64,000 nt of DNA from an uncultured Lachnospiraceae bacterium. GTDB taxonomy: Bacteria; Bacillota; Clostridia; Lachnospirales; Lachnospiraceae. The notes below the pieces were generated by a model. It saw only the letters and a list, made by a program, of their open reading frames with translations, had not been told where the DNA came from and made no database searches. Position numbers and translations under genes: made by a program. Numbering within the stretch: position 1 is the stretch's first letter; every line of letters begins with the position of its first letter. Of this stretch, positions 49,569 through 58,989 are shown piece after piece. The stretch lies in contig CAJTTZ010000002.1 of the NCBI GenBank assembly GCA_910579505.1, forward strand, positions 410,186 through 474,185. The letters run 5' to 3'.

Positions 49569-50433
49569 CTTTGACCGCCCCCACAGTCATACCCTTGATA
49601 AAGTACTTCTGCATACTCATAAACAACACGGCAATCGGGAGCACAGAGATCACAATAGCAGCCATAGCCGTCGTATAATCACTGGTCTGCGCAGAAAATA
49701 GGGATTGAATTGCCACAGTCAGCGTTTTCAGGTTTTTTTTGCTCACATACAGACTTGCCAGCAAATAATCATTCCATATCTGGAAAGCCTGCATAATCAC
49801 AAGTGTAGCAATCGCCGGTTTCAGCAGAGGCATCACCACGCTGAAATATGTTCTGAACACAGAACAGCCGTCAATTCTTGCCGCCTCCTCCAACTCGATT
49901 GGCACCGTCGTCATAAAACTGTTCATCAAAAATACGCCAAAAGAAATCCCTGTCGCTACATACATAAAAATAATTCCATAGCGCGTATTTGTCAAATTCA
50001 TTTTATACCCGATAATGTAAATCGGCAAAAAAAGCGCCTGAAAGGGAATCAGAATACCAACAATAAAGTAAATGAAACAAAATTTAAAAAATTTCGCTTT
50101 ACACCGCGCAATAGCCCACGCCGTCATTCCACATAAAAGCGCCAGAATCAAGACACTCACAAGTGTGTAAAAAAATGTATTTACAAACGTGTGGGATAGG
50201 TCCAGCTTGTCAAACGCTTTCCTGTAATTCTCCGTCTGAAACGAAGAAGGAAGGGAAAGCGGACTTGTCAGGTACAATTCTTTTTTGGTCTTAAAAGAGT
50301 AATTGACAATAATTAAAATCGGAGCAACAAACAATAACGCGACAACAGTCATAATAATCTGAACGACAAAGGTCGCCTTTGTATAAGGCTGTACATTCAC
50401 AGGCTCCTTATTCTTTTTCCTCTTCATCATCAT
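49564..50433 (-). CDS. ABC sugar-transporter permease, MalG type
   Basis: A six-helix permease of 289 residues of the carbohydrate-uptake-1 family. The conserved cytoplasmic EAA loop is present: ELEEAARIDGCSVFRTYFSVVMPLLKPA. The N-terminal helix follows a basic start (KRKKNKEPVNVQPYTKATF). Its ATG overlaps the stop of the MalF-type gene by four bases. With the partner permease and the binding protein it would import an oligosaccharide, energised by a separately encoded MsmX-like ATPase that is not in this window. Confidence 0.93.
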   Translation of the reverse strand: MMMKRKKNKEPVNVQPYTKATFVVQIIMTVVALLFVAPILIIVNYSFKTKKELYLTSPLSLPSSFQTENYRKAFDKLDLSHTFVNTFFYTLVSVLILALLCGMTAWAIARCKAKFFKFCFIYFIVGILIPFQALFLPIYIIGYKMNLTNTRYGIIFMYVATGISFGVFLMNSFMTTVPIELEEAARIDGCSVFRTYFSVVMPLLKPAIATLVIMQAFQIWNDYLLASLYVSKKNLKTLTVAIQSLFSAQTSDYTTAMAAIVISVLPIAVLFMSMQKYFIKGMTVGAVKG

Positions 50434-51320
50434 GCCTGTACCTCCTTACTCTTCAGTCCTTTCACCTGAATTACTGCTACAAGCAGCAATGCCAGGACCA
50501 AAGTTACTGACATAGCCGAACCATAGCCATATTGTCTTCCGTTGATAGCCGTCGTGTAGGTCTGATAAATGACAGAAGTAGACGCACGCCCCGGTCCGCC
50601 CTTGGTAGACGCCACAAGAAGGTCATAAACTTTTAAGGATCCCGTCGTAATGCCGACTACACAGATTGTAATTGCCGGAGCCAGCATAGGAATCGTAATA
50701 TTGAAAAACCGGGAAATAGGACCTGCACCATCCACTTTCGCTGCTTCGTATAAATCAGCCGGAACTGACTGTAGTCCCGCCAGATATATCAACATCCAGT
50801 AACCGATCCACTGCCAGTTATTCGCAATAAGCAATCCGGAAAGGACCGTATCTCCGCTTCCAAACAGCAGAAAATTAATGTTTGTCCCCAGCAGTTCATT
50901 TAATTCGGGCAGTACATTGGAAAACATTTTAAGCCACACAAAACCTACAATGATAGAACTGATCAGACACGGCACAAAGAAGGCTGTCCTGTATAGTTTC
51001 TGTGCTTTGATTCCGCTGTCAAGCGCAACAGCGAACAAAAGTGCCAGCACATTCTGGATGATTGTGTTTCCTATGGTAAACTTGATCGTAAACCACCATG
51101 CGGACCGAAAATCTGCGTCCTTCCAGAGATTAATATAATTTTGCAGCCCTACAAATTCTTTGACCTTCGACATACCGTCCCAGCTCGTAACCGAATATCG
51201 GACTGCCAGCATAAGTGGGATAATCAGACCTATTGTAAAAATAATAAATCCCGGAAAAACCATCACTAAATACTGTTTTTCCAGTTTTTTCTCCATCGAC
51301 TGTTTATTCGTTTTTTGCAT
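50430..51320 (-). CDS. ABC sugar-transporter permease, MalF type
   Basis: A six-helix permease of 296 residues with the EAA loop DLYEAAKVDGAGPISRFFNITIPMLAPA and the N-terminal helix VMVFPGFIIFTIGLIIPLMLAV. The ATG chosen has GGAGG five bases upstream; a TTG twelve bases earlier is not needed. It is preceded by a strong hairpin after the binding-protein gene and followed by the MalG-type gene with a four-base overlap. No ATPase subunit is encoded nearby, as is usual for such Firmicute systems. Confidence 0.93.
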   Translation of the reverse strand: MQKTNKQSMEKKLEKQYLVMVFPGFIIFTIGLIIPLMLAVRYSVTSWDGMSKVKEFVGLQNYINLWKDADFRSAWWFTIKFTIGNTIIQNVLALLFAVALDSGIKAQKLYRTAFFVPCLISSIIVGFVWLKMFSNVLPELNELLGTNINFLLFGSGDTVLSGLLIANNWQWIGYWMLIYLAGLQSVPADLYEAAKVDGAGPISRFFNITIPMLAPAITICVVGITTGSLKVYDLLVASTKGGPGRASTSVIYQTYTTAINGRQYGYGSAMSVTLVLALLLVAVIQVKGLKSKEVQA

Positions 51321-51347
51321 ATGCCCCTCCAAAAGTTTATTAATTTA

Positions 51348-51373
51348 GGGCTGCTGCATCAATGCAGCAGCCC
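51348..51373. other. strong intercistronic hairpin between binding-protein and permease genes
   Basis: GGGCTGCTGCAT and ATGCAGCAGCCC form a perfect 12-base stem with a two-base spacer. No T-run follows on the minus strand, so it probably protects the binding-protein mRNA from decay or reduces read-through into the permease genes, as known for malE-malF. Confidence 0.78.
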
Positions 51374-51397
51374 GTCTTTTCAGTCCTTAAACCACTT

Positions 51398-52750
51398 TTA
51401 GTTTGCACTGCTGGAGCCCACTCTCGCGTCGGATGCTGCCAGACAGTCTTCAAAGGAAATGTCACCCTGCAGCCACGCCGCGATATCCTTCGCATTCTCC
51501 TCCTGAAAACCACCCCATACTAACTGGTTATTACCAAGAGTTACATCCACAATCATATTGTTCGCCGCATACTCATCAATATCTGCCTGACTGGGATTCG
51601 CAAAAGTAGGTGTCACATCCTTCAACATGGGAGCTGTTTTGGTATAGTCATAGATCTCAACCGCAAGTTCCTTGTCGCTCGTAAGCACATCCAGTACACA
51701 GTTGATCGCATCCTGATGCTCGCTCTCTGCACTCGTCATAATTGTAATGTTCGGCTCGAAAATCAGCTTGGAGTCACCCGTCTGATTCGGGAACGGGAAA
51801 ATACCAAAGTTAAAATTCTCGTCAATATCAAGGAAGTTCTGAATTGACCATGAACCTGACACCTTCATTGCCGCCTCGCCCATTACCATCTTCGCATCGC
51901 AGTCTGTCTGCTCCGTGGAGAAGGTTTCCGGATAGGTATTGTCATAAATCAGCTTGTTGTACTGATAAGCCGTCTGCATCATCTGGTCATCTGCAAAAGT
52001 AACCTCACCCGCGCGGAACTTATCACCCCATGTGGGATCGTTGTTAAACACGTCGTTCATTGCAAACTGCATCGTCACATTGCCGATAGACCATGTATCA
52101 ACCATATGGCTTGCAAAGGGTTTGATCCCTTTGGCGTTACAGTCATCAATAATTGCCTGCAGCTCCTCCTGTGTTTTCGGTACAGACCAGCCATTCTCCG
52201 CAAACATATCTTTGTTGTAATATACGCCTTGATATAACGCATTGTATACAAGTCCGTAGGTCTTACCATCAATCGTCACATTCTGCCTTGCTGCTTCCAA
52301 TCCGCGGTCAAGATATGCAGCATCAATCTCTCCCAAAATACCCTGAGGCGCGTAAGTCGCAACATCCTGTGCCTTGCCAATCATGATATCCGGCAGCCCG
52401 GACTGCATATACTGCTGCATCTTGGGCTGAAAATCATTTCCCCAGTCAACACATTCCCATTCCAACGTAATATTGGGATATGTTTTTGCCAACGCCTCAT
52501 CAATCATCTCCTCAATACCGGCATCCGTTGTGGACTGTCCCGCCAACACTGTCAAGGTAACCGCCTCTCCGTCCGCTGCTGCCGCAGGCGCTTCCTCTGC
52601 CGCTGCAGGCGTTTCTTCCTCTGCTGCAGGCGTTTCCTCCGCCGCCGCAGGCGTCTCAGCCGGAGCCTCCGCTGCACCGCCGCCGCATCCCGCTAACGTT
52701 GGAACAAGCATTGCCGTACATAAAGCTACACTCAATAATCTCTTTTTCAT
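51398..52750 (-). CDS. extracellular solute-binding lipoprotein of the sugar ABC transporter
   Basis: A family-1 solute-binding protein of 450 residues. Signal peptide KRLLSVALCTAMLVPTLAGC with the lipobox LAGC and lipidated Cys at about residue 22. A 35-residue linker of repeated Ala-Glu-Pro-Thr units follows. The binding domain begins TLTVLAGQSTTDAGIEEMID and contains LEWECVDWGNDF, LPDIMIGKAQDVATYAP and GSWSIQNF. GGAGAGGG precedes the ATG. It is the first gene of the transport unit and its own promoter region follows a terminator. A paralogue encoded just upstream in the regulatory unit shares many of these motifs. Confidence 0.94.
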   Translation of the reverse strand: MKKRLLSVALCTAMLVPTLAGCGGGAAEAPAETPAAAEETPAAEEETPAAAEEAPAAAADGEAVTLTVLAGQSTTDAGIEEMIDEALAKTYPNITLEWECVDWGNDFQPKMQQYMQSGLPDIMIGKAQDVATYAPQGILGEIDAAYLDRGLEAARQNVTIDGKTYGLVYNALYQGVYYNKDMFAENGWSVPKTQEELQAIIDDCNAKGIKPFASHMVDTWSIGNVTMQFAMNDVFNNDPTWGDKFRAGEVTFADDQMMQTAYQYNKLIYDNTYPETFSTEQTDCDAKMVMGEAAMKVSGSWSIQNFLDIDENFNFGIFPFPNQTGDSKLIFEPNITIMTSAESEHQDAINCVLDVLTSDKELAVEIYDYTKTAPMLKDVTPTFANPSQADIDEYAANNMIVDVTLGNNQLVWGGFQEENAKDIAAWLQGDISFEDCLAASDARVGSSSAN

Positions 52751-52841
52751 GTCCCTCTCCTTTTCGTGAATGACCTTTCGGTCGTTTTCGGTATGAGTGT
52801 AGTGTAATATTTTTGACGGCTTAATAACTATGACTAATTTG

Positions 52842-52877
52842 AAAAAACAGTTGCACTTTTTTGAGAAAGTGCAACTG
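52842..52877 (-). terminator. Rho-independent terminator of the regulatory operon
   Basis: On the minus strand CAGTTGCACTTT and AAAGTGCAACTG form a perfect 12-base stem followed by six T residues, directly after the stop codon of the second solute-binding protein. It separates the sensory unit from the transport unit. Confidence 0.9.
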
Positions 52878-52878
52878 C

Positions 52879-54156
52879 TTATTTTCCGCTCTCATCTGCA
52901 TGGTCGTCCGCATATTGTAAAACATCCCGAAACGTCTTTTCATCCTTTAGCCACTTCATGGTCTCCGTCGCCAATCCGCTTTGAAAATTCCATACAAGCT
53001 GGTTATTCCCAACGTCCGCACCAATTACATCCCCTATTTCCTCATATCTGTCAATATCGCCCTGCACGTTACTTTGATAGCCAGCCTCAATTCCCTCCAC
53101 AATGGAATGCGTCTGTGTGAATCCCAATATTTCCTGTATCAGCTCCTCGTCGCTGACAAGCCTCGCGAAAATTTCCTGTATCAGTTGCTGATGCGCCGAC
53201 TCGCTGCTCATCATATAAGTCATATTGATCTCTTTGATCAGTCTCGGGCTGTCTCCCATAGGATAGGGGAAAATACCAAAGTTGGCTGCGTCTGTATACT
53301 GCTCCACCGACTGCAGCGACCACGTCCCCGTCAGATACATAGCAGCCTTCCCCTCAGCAAAACGCTTATCGCTTTCATACTGGTCAATCGTCCATGCATC
53401 ATCCCAAGTATTTTCGCAAATATAGCGGTTCTCTCTTAACGCCTCCTGCACCGTCTCATCAGCGCAAAAACCTGTCTCTCCGCTCCGAAACCGCTCTCCC
53501 CATCCCGGGTCTTCTGAAAAAGCGCCTTCTGTAAGAAACTGCATTGTCATATTTGCCACTTTCCAATTTTCCTGTAAATGGACAGCGAACGGCGTTATAT
53601 TGTTTTCTCGGCACACAGTAACAACATTATTCAATTCTTCTGATGTCTGTGGCACCCTAAGTCCAAGTTCTTCAAAAATATCCTTATTATAGATTACCCC
53701 TTGATACCAGGCATTATAGGGTATTCCGTAGACATAGCCATCCACTGTCACCGTCTCCATAGCCTTCGGTTCTATCATCGAAAATTCCTTCGGTTCTATC
53801 TTTGCTAAAATCCCTTCTCTGGAATAAGTACTTACGTCCTGTGCCTTACCAATCATGATGTCGGGAATATCTCCTGCGGCAATCCTTCCTCGAAGCTGTG
53901 AATCAAAACTCTCCCCCCAATCGACACATTCCCATTCCAGCTTCACGTTCGGAAATTCTTCCGCCAGAAAATCGTCAATCATATCCTCAATCCCCGCATC
54001 GCTGGTTGACTGTCCTGCAAGCACATTGAGCACGATCTCGTCCTCTTCCGTCAGCGCCCGCCCCTCTTCTGCCAGCTCTTCCTCACTTTCCCCGCACCCG
54101 CCAAGCAGTACTGCTGTCAATATCGCTATGCCAATCTGCCATATCCCCTGTTTCAT
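52879..54156 (-). CDS. solute-binding lipoprotein in the sensory operon, paralogue of the transporter's binding protein
   Basis: A protein of 425 residues. Signal peptide ending in the lipobox LLGGC (Cys at about residue 21). The mature part parallels its downstream neighbour: VLNVLAGQSTSDAGIEDMID, LEWECVDWGESF, IPDIMIGKAQDVSTYS, and GTWSLQSV. It lacks the long Ala-rich linker. The ribosome binding site is AAAGGAATGG. It is the last gene of the unit hybrid kinase, binding protein, YesM, YesN and ends at a strong terminator, so it is expressed with sensors rather than with permeases. It may present the sugar to a kinase, or be an alternative binding protein for the same permeases. Confidence 0.92.
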   Translation of the reverse strand: MKQGIWQIGIAILTAVLLGGCGESEEELAEEGRALTEEDEIVLNVLAGQSTSDAGIEDMIDDFLAEEFPNVKLEWECVDWGESFDSQLRGRIAAGDIPDIMIGKAQDVSTYSREGILAKIEPKEFSMIEPKAMETVTVDGYVYGIPYNAWYQGVIYNKDIFEELGLRVPQTSEELNNVVTVCRENNITPFAVHLQENWKVANMTMQFLTEGAFSEDPGWGERFRSGETGFCADETVQEALRENRYICENTWDDAWTIDQYESDKRFAEGKAAMYLTGTWSLQSVEQYTDAANFGIFPYPMGDSPRLIKEINMTYMMSSESAHQQLIQEIFARLVSDEELIQEILGFTQTHSIVEGIEAGYQSNVQGDIDRYEEIGDVIGADVGNNQLVWNFQSGLATETMKWLKDEKTFRDVLQYADDHADESGK

Positions 54157-54174
54157 TTTCCCATTCCTTTCAGG

Positions 54175-55764
54175 TCATGCCTTCACGCTTCGATACTCCC
54201 TCGGACTTACCCCTGTCATCTTTTTAAATACTTTGCTGAAATAAGTATAATCGTCATACCCGACCATAAAAGCAATTTCTGTCATACTGATTTCAGGCTG
54301 CCGCATAATCTCTTTTGCCTTCTCAACTCTTTTGTCAGCAATATACAGCATAAGATTTTTACCGGTTTCCTGCTTAAACACCCTGGAAAAGTAAGAGCTC
54401 TCCACACAATATTTTGACGCCAGCGACACAAGAGACAGCTCCTCATAATAGTTTTGGTCAATATACAGCGCAGCCTCCTTAACAATATCCCTTATATTTC
54501 CAGTTGTATCCCCTGCTTTCTCTGCAAATACAATCACAAGCATTTCTTCCAGCAGACTGATAACCTGTTCCCCATCCAGTTTCTCAAGTACTTTGTCCAT
54601 CATCTGGTCCAACTCGTCCAGATCGTTCATGGAATCTGCCGAACCGCTCTGACTGACTATATCAGAAAAAATTATACTGATTTTTTTCACAGTCTGCTTT
54701 ACTTCTATGTATTTCCAATCATTTCTGTCACATATTCCAAGCCCGACTGTCTCCCGCAGGAAGTCCATAATCGTTTTTTTGTTACTGTTTTTCAACATTC
54801 CCCTTAGCTGCCATTCCAGTTCCTGTGTCATGTGATTTTTGACATTACTGCTGGTAATCCCGCTCTCCTGCCGATAAAAAAGTATCGAATTTTCTTTCTT
54901 AAACGGTCTTGCCATCAGCACCGAGATACTCTGCACATAAGCGCTGTGCAGACTCTCAACGGAATAGGAGGGCTCACTCACTGCGACAGTTACGGGGCTA
55001 TCTGTCAACTCCTTAAGCGCATTCAATATTTTTACTGCCATATGGCGCTGCACTGCCGCTTCCGCCTCCGTCACAATCAGAAACTCGTTACTTCTGTATA
55101 TGTAATTAAAGATCAGCAAATTTTCCATGCCTGTAATCTGCTTTATCAGCTTTTTGACAGAGTAAGATAAATAGTTCAAATCATATTCAAATCGGCACAT
55201 CAATTCCTGCAGTTCATGGATTTTGACAAGCATCATGCTGCTTCCTACCATATCACTGCTTTCAGTTATGAAATTAAACGCAGGGATCACTGAATTTTCT
55301 TTCTCTACCAGAAGACTTAATTCCCTGTCCTGAATCAAAGATGCCGTCTTTACGATCTGCTTCTCATTTTCTTCCTTTTCACTTATAATCTCCAACGCTC
55401 TCGACAGGGCTCCCACCAGATCAATTCTCGCCACCGGTTTCAGCAGATAGTTGATCGCGCCGTCCATCAAAGTCTGCTTCACATATTCAAAATCATCATA
55501 TCCGCTTATTACAAATACAACGATATCCGGGTATTCCCTCTTGATCTTTTTGACCAGCTCTACTCCATTGACAAAAGGCATATTGATATCTGTAATCAAA
55601 ATATTCGGTCTGTCCTTTGCAACAATCCGAAGCACTTCCTCACCGTCCTGTGCAGGATCCATAAATGTTATGCGATACTCTTCCCAGTTCAGCATATTCC
55701 TTATTTTTTCTCGTGTCCAATACTCATCGTCAGCCACTAATAGCTTATACATTTTCTTTTCCAT
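54175..55764 (-). CDS. response regulator with AraC-type DNA-binding domain (YesN-like)
   Basis: A regulator of 529 residues. The N-terminal receiver has the acidic pocket VADDEY, the phosphorylated Asp59 in LITDINMP, the Ser in VISGYDD and the Lys in YLLKPV. A middle region of about 270 residues has no clear domain. The C-terminal AraC double helix-turn-helix includes CVESSYFSRVFKQETGKNLM, and ISMTEIAFMVGYDDYTYFSK followed by VFKKMTGVSPREYR. It overlaps the YesM-type kinase gene by 20 bases. It should activate the transport operon immediately downstream when phosphorylated, which is inferred from the common arrangement. Confidence 0.94.
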   Translation of the reverse strand: MEKKMYKLLVADDEYWTREKIRNMLNWEEYRITFMDPAQDGEEVLRIVAKDRPNILITDINMPFVNGVELVKKIKREYPDIVVFVISGYDDFEYVKQTLMDGAINYLLKPVARIDLVGALSRALEIISEKEENEKQIVKTASLIQDRELSLLVEKENSVIPAFNFITESSDMVGSSMMLVKIHELQELMCRFEYDLNYLSYSVKKLIKQITGMENLLIFNYIYRSNEFLIVTEAEAAVQRHMAVKILNALKELTDSPVTVAVSEPSYSVESLHSAYVQSISVLMARPFKKENSILFYRQESGITSSNVKNHMTQELEWQLRGMLKNSNKKTIMDFLRETVGLGICDRNDWKYIEVKQTVKKISIIFSDIVSQSGSADSMNDLDELDQMMDKVLEKLDGEQVISLLEEMLVIVFAEKAGDTTGNIRDIVKEAALYIDQNYYEELSLVSLASKYCVESSYFSRVFKQETGKNLMLYIADKRVEKAKEIMRQPEISMTEIAFMVGYDDYTYFSKVFKKMTGVSPREYRSVKA

Positions 55765-57547
55765 CTGCTATTTCCTCTTGTATTACCGGCACTCTCATCA
55801 CAACAGTTGTCCCCTGACCCACAAGACTTTCGATATAAATTCCATATTCCGCACCATACGCCATCTTCAACCGGGCATTGATATTTAACAATCCAATGGA
55901 ATTACCCTCCTCAATTACAGATACGTCGTTATCGTGCAAGCGGGCATTCATCTTCTCCGCATCCATACCAGTACCGTTGTCCTCCACAGAAATACGAAGT
56001 ATCCCGCGTTTCTTTTCAGCCTTAATCCTGATATACTTCTCACCGTGTTTATTTTTCAACCCATGATTCAGCGCATTCTCCACCAGAGGCTGAATCGAAA
56101 TTCTTGGAACCGTATCTTGAAGCACGTCCTCCCCAATCTCAAAAATATATTTTATTTCTTCTCTCATCCGCACATTCATGACATAAATATAATTCTTTAA
56201 ATGCCCGATCTCCTTCGCCACAGTCACATAGGGATGTTTCATATCTAGACTGTATCTGAAAATATTTGACAGTGACTGACACAGGTTGCTGACCGTCTCA
56301 CAATTCTGTATGCTCGCAATACTGCTCATCGTATCCAGTGTATTATACAAAAAATGCGGATTAATCTGCGCCTGCAGCGCCTTGTACTCCGCTTTGTTTA
56401 GCAACAGTTTATCCTCGTACTGCTGTCCGATCAGAGCCTCCACCTCATCCAGCATATTGTTAAACTCCATCGCCAGCATCCCAATCTCATCTTTCGCCTG
56501 ATAATCTGCACGAAGCTCTGTCGCCCCTGCCCTAATTTTATTGATTGTCTGCATCAGCCTTTCCAACGGACTGGTAAGACTTCTCGTCACATAAAAATAC
56601 AGCACGCTCATCAGCGCGCCCATACTCAATGCTATAAAAACTAAGTTTCGAGAAAGGACTCTCTGATTCTCTTCCAGAGCAGACTGTGGCATGATAGAAC
56701 ACGCATTTAAATTATACTTGTCCTGTGAAACCCTAAAAAAAACTCTGCTGTTATCAGAGAAGTCTTCTGTCCCCTCTATATCTCCTAATAAAATATACTG
56801 GCTAATCATATCATGATAAAATCGGTTTTCCTCTTCAAGTGTCCCGATTGCATATGCCTGCCTGTCTCCTGTCGGTTGCAGCCAAATATACATCTCATCA
56901 TTGGTTACATACTTTTTCATGATCTTTTCTATCACTTTACTGTCAATGTCACAAATGATATAACCAACCTTATCACTCAAATTTGTATTGTCATATATTT
57001 TTAACCCAAACCGGGCAATATCCCTTTTTCTGTGTACATTATAGTAACTGCTGATTAACATGGATGTATCGTCCGATGCCATATATTCTGTAACAACATT
57101 TGCGTTGTACAACTCGCTATCCTCATAAATATCCTTGGGATAATTGTGTCTGGGGGTCACTGCCCTTCTGTATGTGCTGATAATTTCATTGTCACTGTTA
57201 TACAAATATAAGGCAACCACACCGTCCGATGTCTGAAATTCCTCAGCCGCAATCGTATATGCCAGTCGGTAGTATTTTTTTCTGATATCCTCCACATTCT
57301 CCCCGCTCTTTAATGCACTGAGAAACTCGCGATTGTTGTATATCTCTATCATATTGCTTTCAATATTTTTGATAAAAGTATAAATCTCATTCTGCATATT
57401 CTCCAGGGTATGATAGCTCTCATTTTTCGACTGCCTGCTGATCAACTTTGCGGATGCCCTCTGAAACAAAAAAGTCTGCATCACCAGCGCAATTAAGGTA
57501 CAGCAGACGCAGACTGCCAATATTTTCATTCTCATATTCCACTTCAT
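55745..57547 (-). CDS. sensor histidine kinase, YesM type
   Basis: A membrane kinase of about 600 residues: a first helix near residues 8-25, an extracytoplasmic sensor domain of about 250 residues (Cache-like), a second helix around residue 285-305, a HAMP segment (SLTSPLERLMQTINKIRAG), then the His_kinase domain with the phosphorylated His in QAQINPHFLYNTLD and the ATPase motifs VENALNHGLKNK and VEDNGTGMDAE. The ATG used has GAGG seven bases upstream; an ATG two codons earlier is too close to it. It pairs with the overlapping YesN-type gene. Confidence 0.94.
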   Translation of the reverse strand: MKWNMRMKILAVCVCCTLIALVMQTFLFQRASAKLISRQSKNESYHTLENMQNEIYTFIKNIESNMIEIYNNREFLSALKSGENVEDIRKKYYRLAYTIAAEEFQTSDGVVALYLYNSDNEIISTYRRAVTPRHNYPKDIYEDSELYNANVVTEYMASDDTSMLISSYYNVHRKRDIARFGLKIYDNTNLSDKVGYIICDIDSKVIEKIMKKYVTNDEMYIWLQPTGDRQAYAIGTLEEENRFYHDMISQYILLGDIEGTEDFSDNSRVFFRVSQDKYNLNACSIMPQSALEENQRVLSRNLVFIALSMGALMSVLYFYVTRSLTSPLERLMQTINKIRAGATELRADYQAKDEIGMLAMEFNNMLDEVEALIGQQYEDKLLLNKAEYKALQAQINPHFLYNTLDTMSSIASIQNCETVSNLCQSLSNIFRYSLDMKHPYVTVAKEIGHLKNYIYVMNVRMREEIKYIFEIGEDVLQDTVPRISIQPLVENALNHGLKNKHGEKYIRIKAEKKRGILRISVEDNGTGMDAEKMNARLHDNDVSVIEEGNSIGLLNINARLKMAYGAEYGIYIESLVGQGTTVVMRVPVIQEEIADGKENV

Positions 57548-57619
57548 GGCCATACCTCATATACAGCGTTTTCTTCGCTCTCATTTTTATAATTTCTGCC
57601 TGTAAAAAGAATTTGATCC

Positions 57620-58945
57620 TTACCTGTTTTTCCGCAATGCCTCTTCCTGCAGCCAGTCAAACTCCGCCATACATTCATCCACCGTCGCACCGCCCAGCAG
57701 ATCCCTTACGATCAGACAGGTGTTTCCCCACTGTTCCACATCCATTCCCGCATTGGAACCAAGAACGTAGACATTCTCCTGTATCCTGTCATTCAACGGC
57801 TTCAGCGAATCCACACACTCGACTTCCACATTTTTAGACGGGGAAATGACACGGTTCGTCTCTGCGTAAATCTGCAGGGCTTCATCGGAAAGCATGATGT
57901 CCAAAACAGCCATCGCATCTTCCCCATGCTCGGCATTGATACCCACACCGAAACCTGTCATGGGCATAACCGGCATCTGTCCCCGGCGGCTCGGGAAGCC
58001 GATGACCTGCATCTCAAAATCTGTCTTTCCATAAGCGGTCTCTGTGTTGGCCGCACCCCAGTATGCCATAACAATAGGAGACTTCTGGGACAGAAAATCC
58101 TCGCCCTCCCCCTCAATCGCCTCACTCACAAGAGCCTTGTCAGCATCCACATATTCCTTGTCAATCATTTCCTGTAAAAACTCAAAGCCCGGCCTCATAT
58201 AATCGCTGTATTTGCTATCTCCGCTGTTTAGCGCCGCTATCTCCGCTTCCGTGTTCCCGCCATTGTATAAATCCGCATATGCCTGAGCCAGAACAAATGT
58301 CTCCAGCCACCACCTGTTTGCCCCCACCGGCGTCTCAATTCCATTCTCTTTAAACACACGGCAGCATTCTAAAAATTCCTCCGGCGTCTCCGGCAGGGCA
58401 AGGCCATATTTGTCAAACATGTCTTTGTTGACAAACAGCCCATAGGCCACCACTTCCTGCGGGATCGCCACCAGCTTTCCGTCTACCACATTCGCCGCTT
58501 TCACCACATCCCTCAGATTTTTGACGCAGTCCAGTCCTGACAGGTCTCTCAGTTTTCCCTCCTCGGCTAACGTGCGGAGAGTGTCGGGGTTGAGCAGATA
58601 GAGATCGTCCATATCGTTTCGCGCCCTGTCCAGCGTCACATCGTCATATGTTTTGTCCTGATAGTCTTCTGCCGTATACGTCACATATCCCACACTTACA
58701 CCGAGTTTTTCCTCTGCCAGCATAATGGTCTTGTCTGCTGCGCTTCTTGCAACATTTTCCACATCCGCTTCCGTCTTTTCCATCGGACTAAACAGATTCA
58801 CAGTCTGTTTCTGCTCACTCTCCACAACAATCAGGTTATTCTCCGATCCGTCTTTAGCCCCACATGCCGCCATGACAGCAGACGCCATACCGACAATACA
58901 AATCATCCCTAATTTCCTGACATCAACCTTTCTGAATATATTCAT
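57620..58945 (-). CDS. solute-binding lipoprotein of the sensory operon
   Basis: A family-1 solute-binding protein of 441 residues. The signal peptide ends in the lipobox VMAAC, Cys at about residue 27. Distinct from the two closer paralogues, it opens NNLIVVESEQKQTVNLFSPM and has FVNKDMFDKYGLALPETPEEF, VGANRWWLETFVLAQAY and VMAYWGAANTETAYG. The ribosome binding site is GGAGGAATG. It lies between the hybrid kinase and YesM genes, 44 and about 70 bases from them, with no permease adjacent. A sensory role, delivering ligand to the kinase's extracytoplasmic domain, is plausible; being part of a transporter encoded elsewhere is the alternative. Confidence 0.88.
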   Translation of the reverse strand: MNIFRKVDVRKLGMICIVGMASAVMAACGAKDGSENNLIVVESEQKQTVNLFSPMEKTEADVENVARSAADKTIMLAEEKLGVSVGYVTYTAEDYQDKTYDDVTLDRARNDMDDLYLLNPDTLRTLAEEGKLRDLSGLDCVKNLRDVVKAANVVDGKLVAIPQEVVAYGLFVNKDMFDKYGLALPETPEEFLECCRVFKENGIETPVGANRWWLETFVLAQAYADLYNGGNTEAEIAALNSGDSKYSDYMRPGFEFLQEMIDKEYVDADKALVSEAIEGEGEDFLSQKSPIVMAYWGAANTETAYGKTDFEMQVIGFPSRRGQMPVMPMTGFGVGINAEHGEDAMAVLDIMLSDEALQIYAETNRVISPSKNVEVECVDSLKPLNDRIQENVYVLGSNAGMDVEQWGNTCLIVRDLLGGATVDECMAEFDWLQEEALRKNR

Positions 58946-58989
58946 ACATTCCTCCGACTCAATTATTTTATTCCACTTTTATACTTGCC

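Noticed and set aside
52573..52680. Short repeats in the first binding-protein gene that could suggest a repeat array
   Set aside because: They are in frame and encode an Ala/Glu/Pro linker after the lipobox; there are no unique spacers, so it is not CRISPR.
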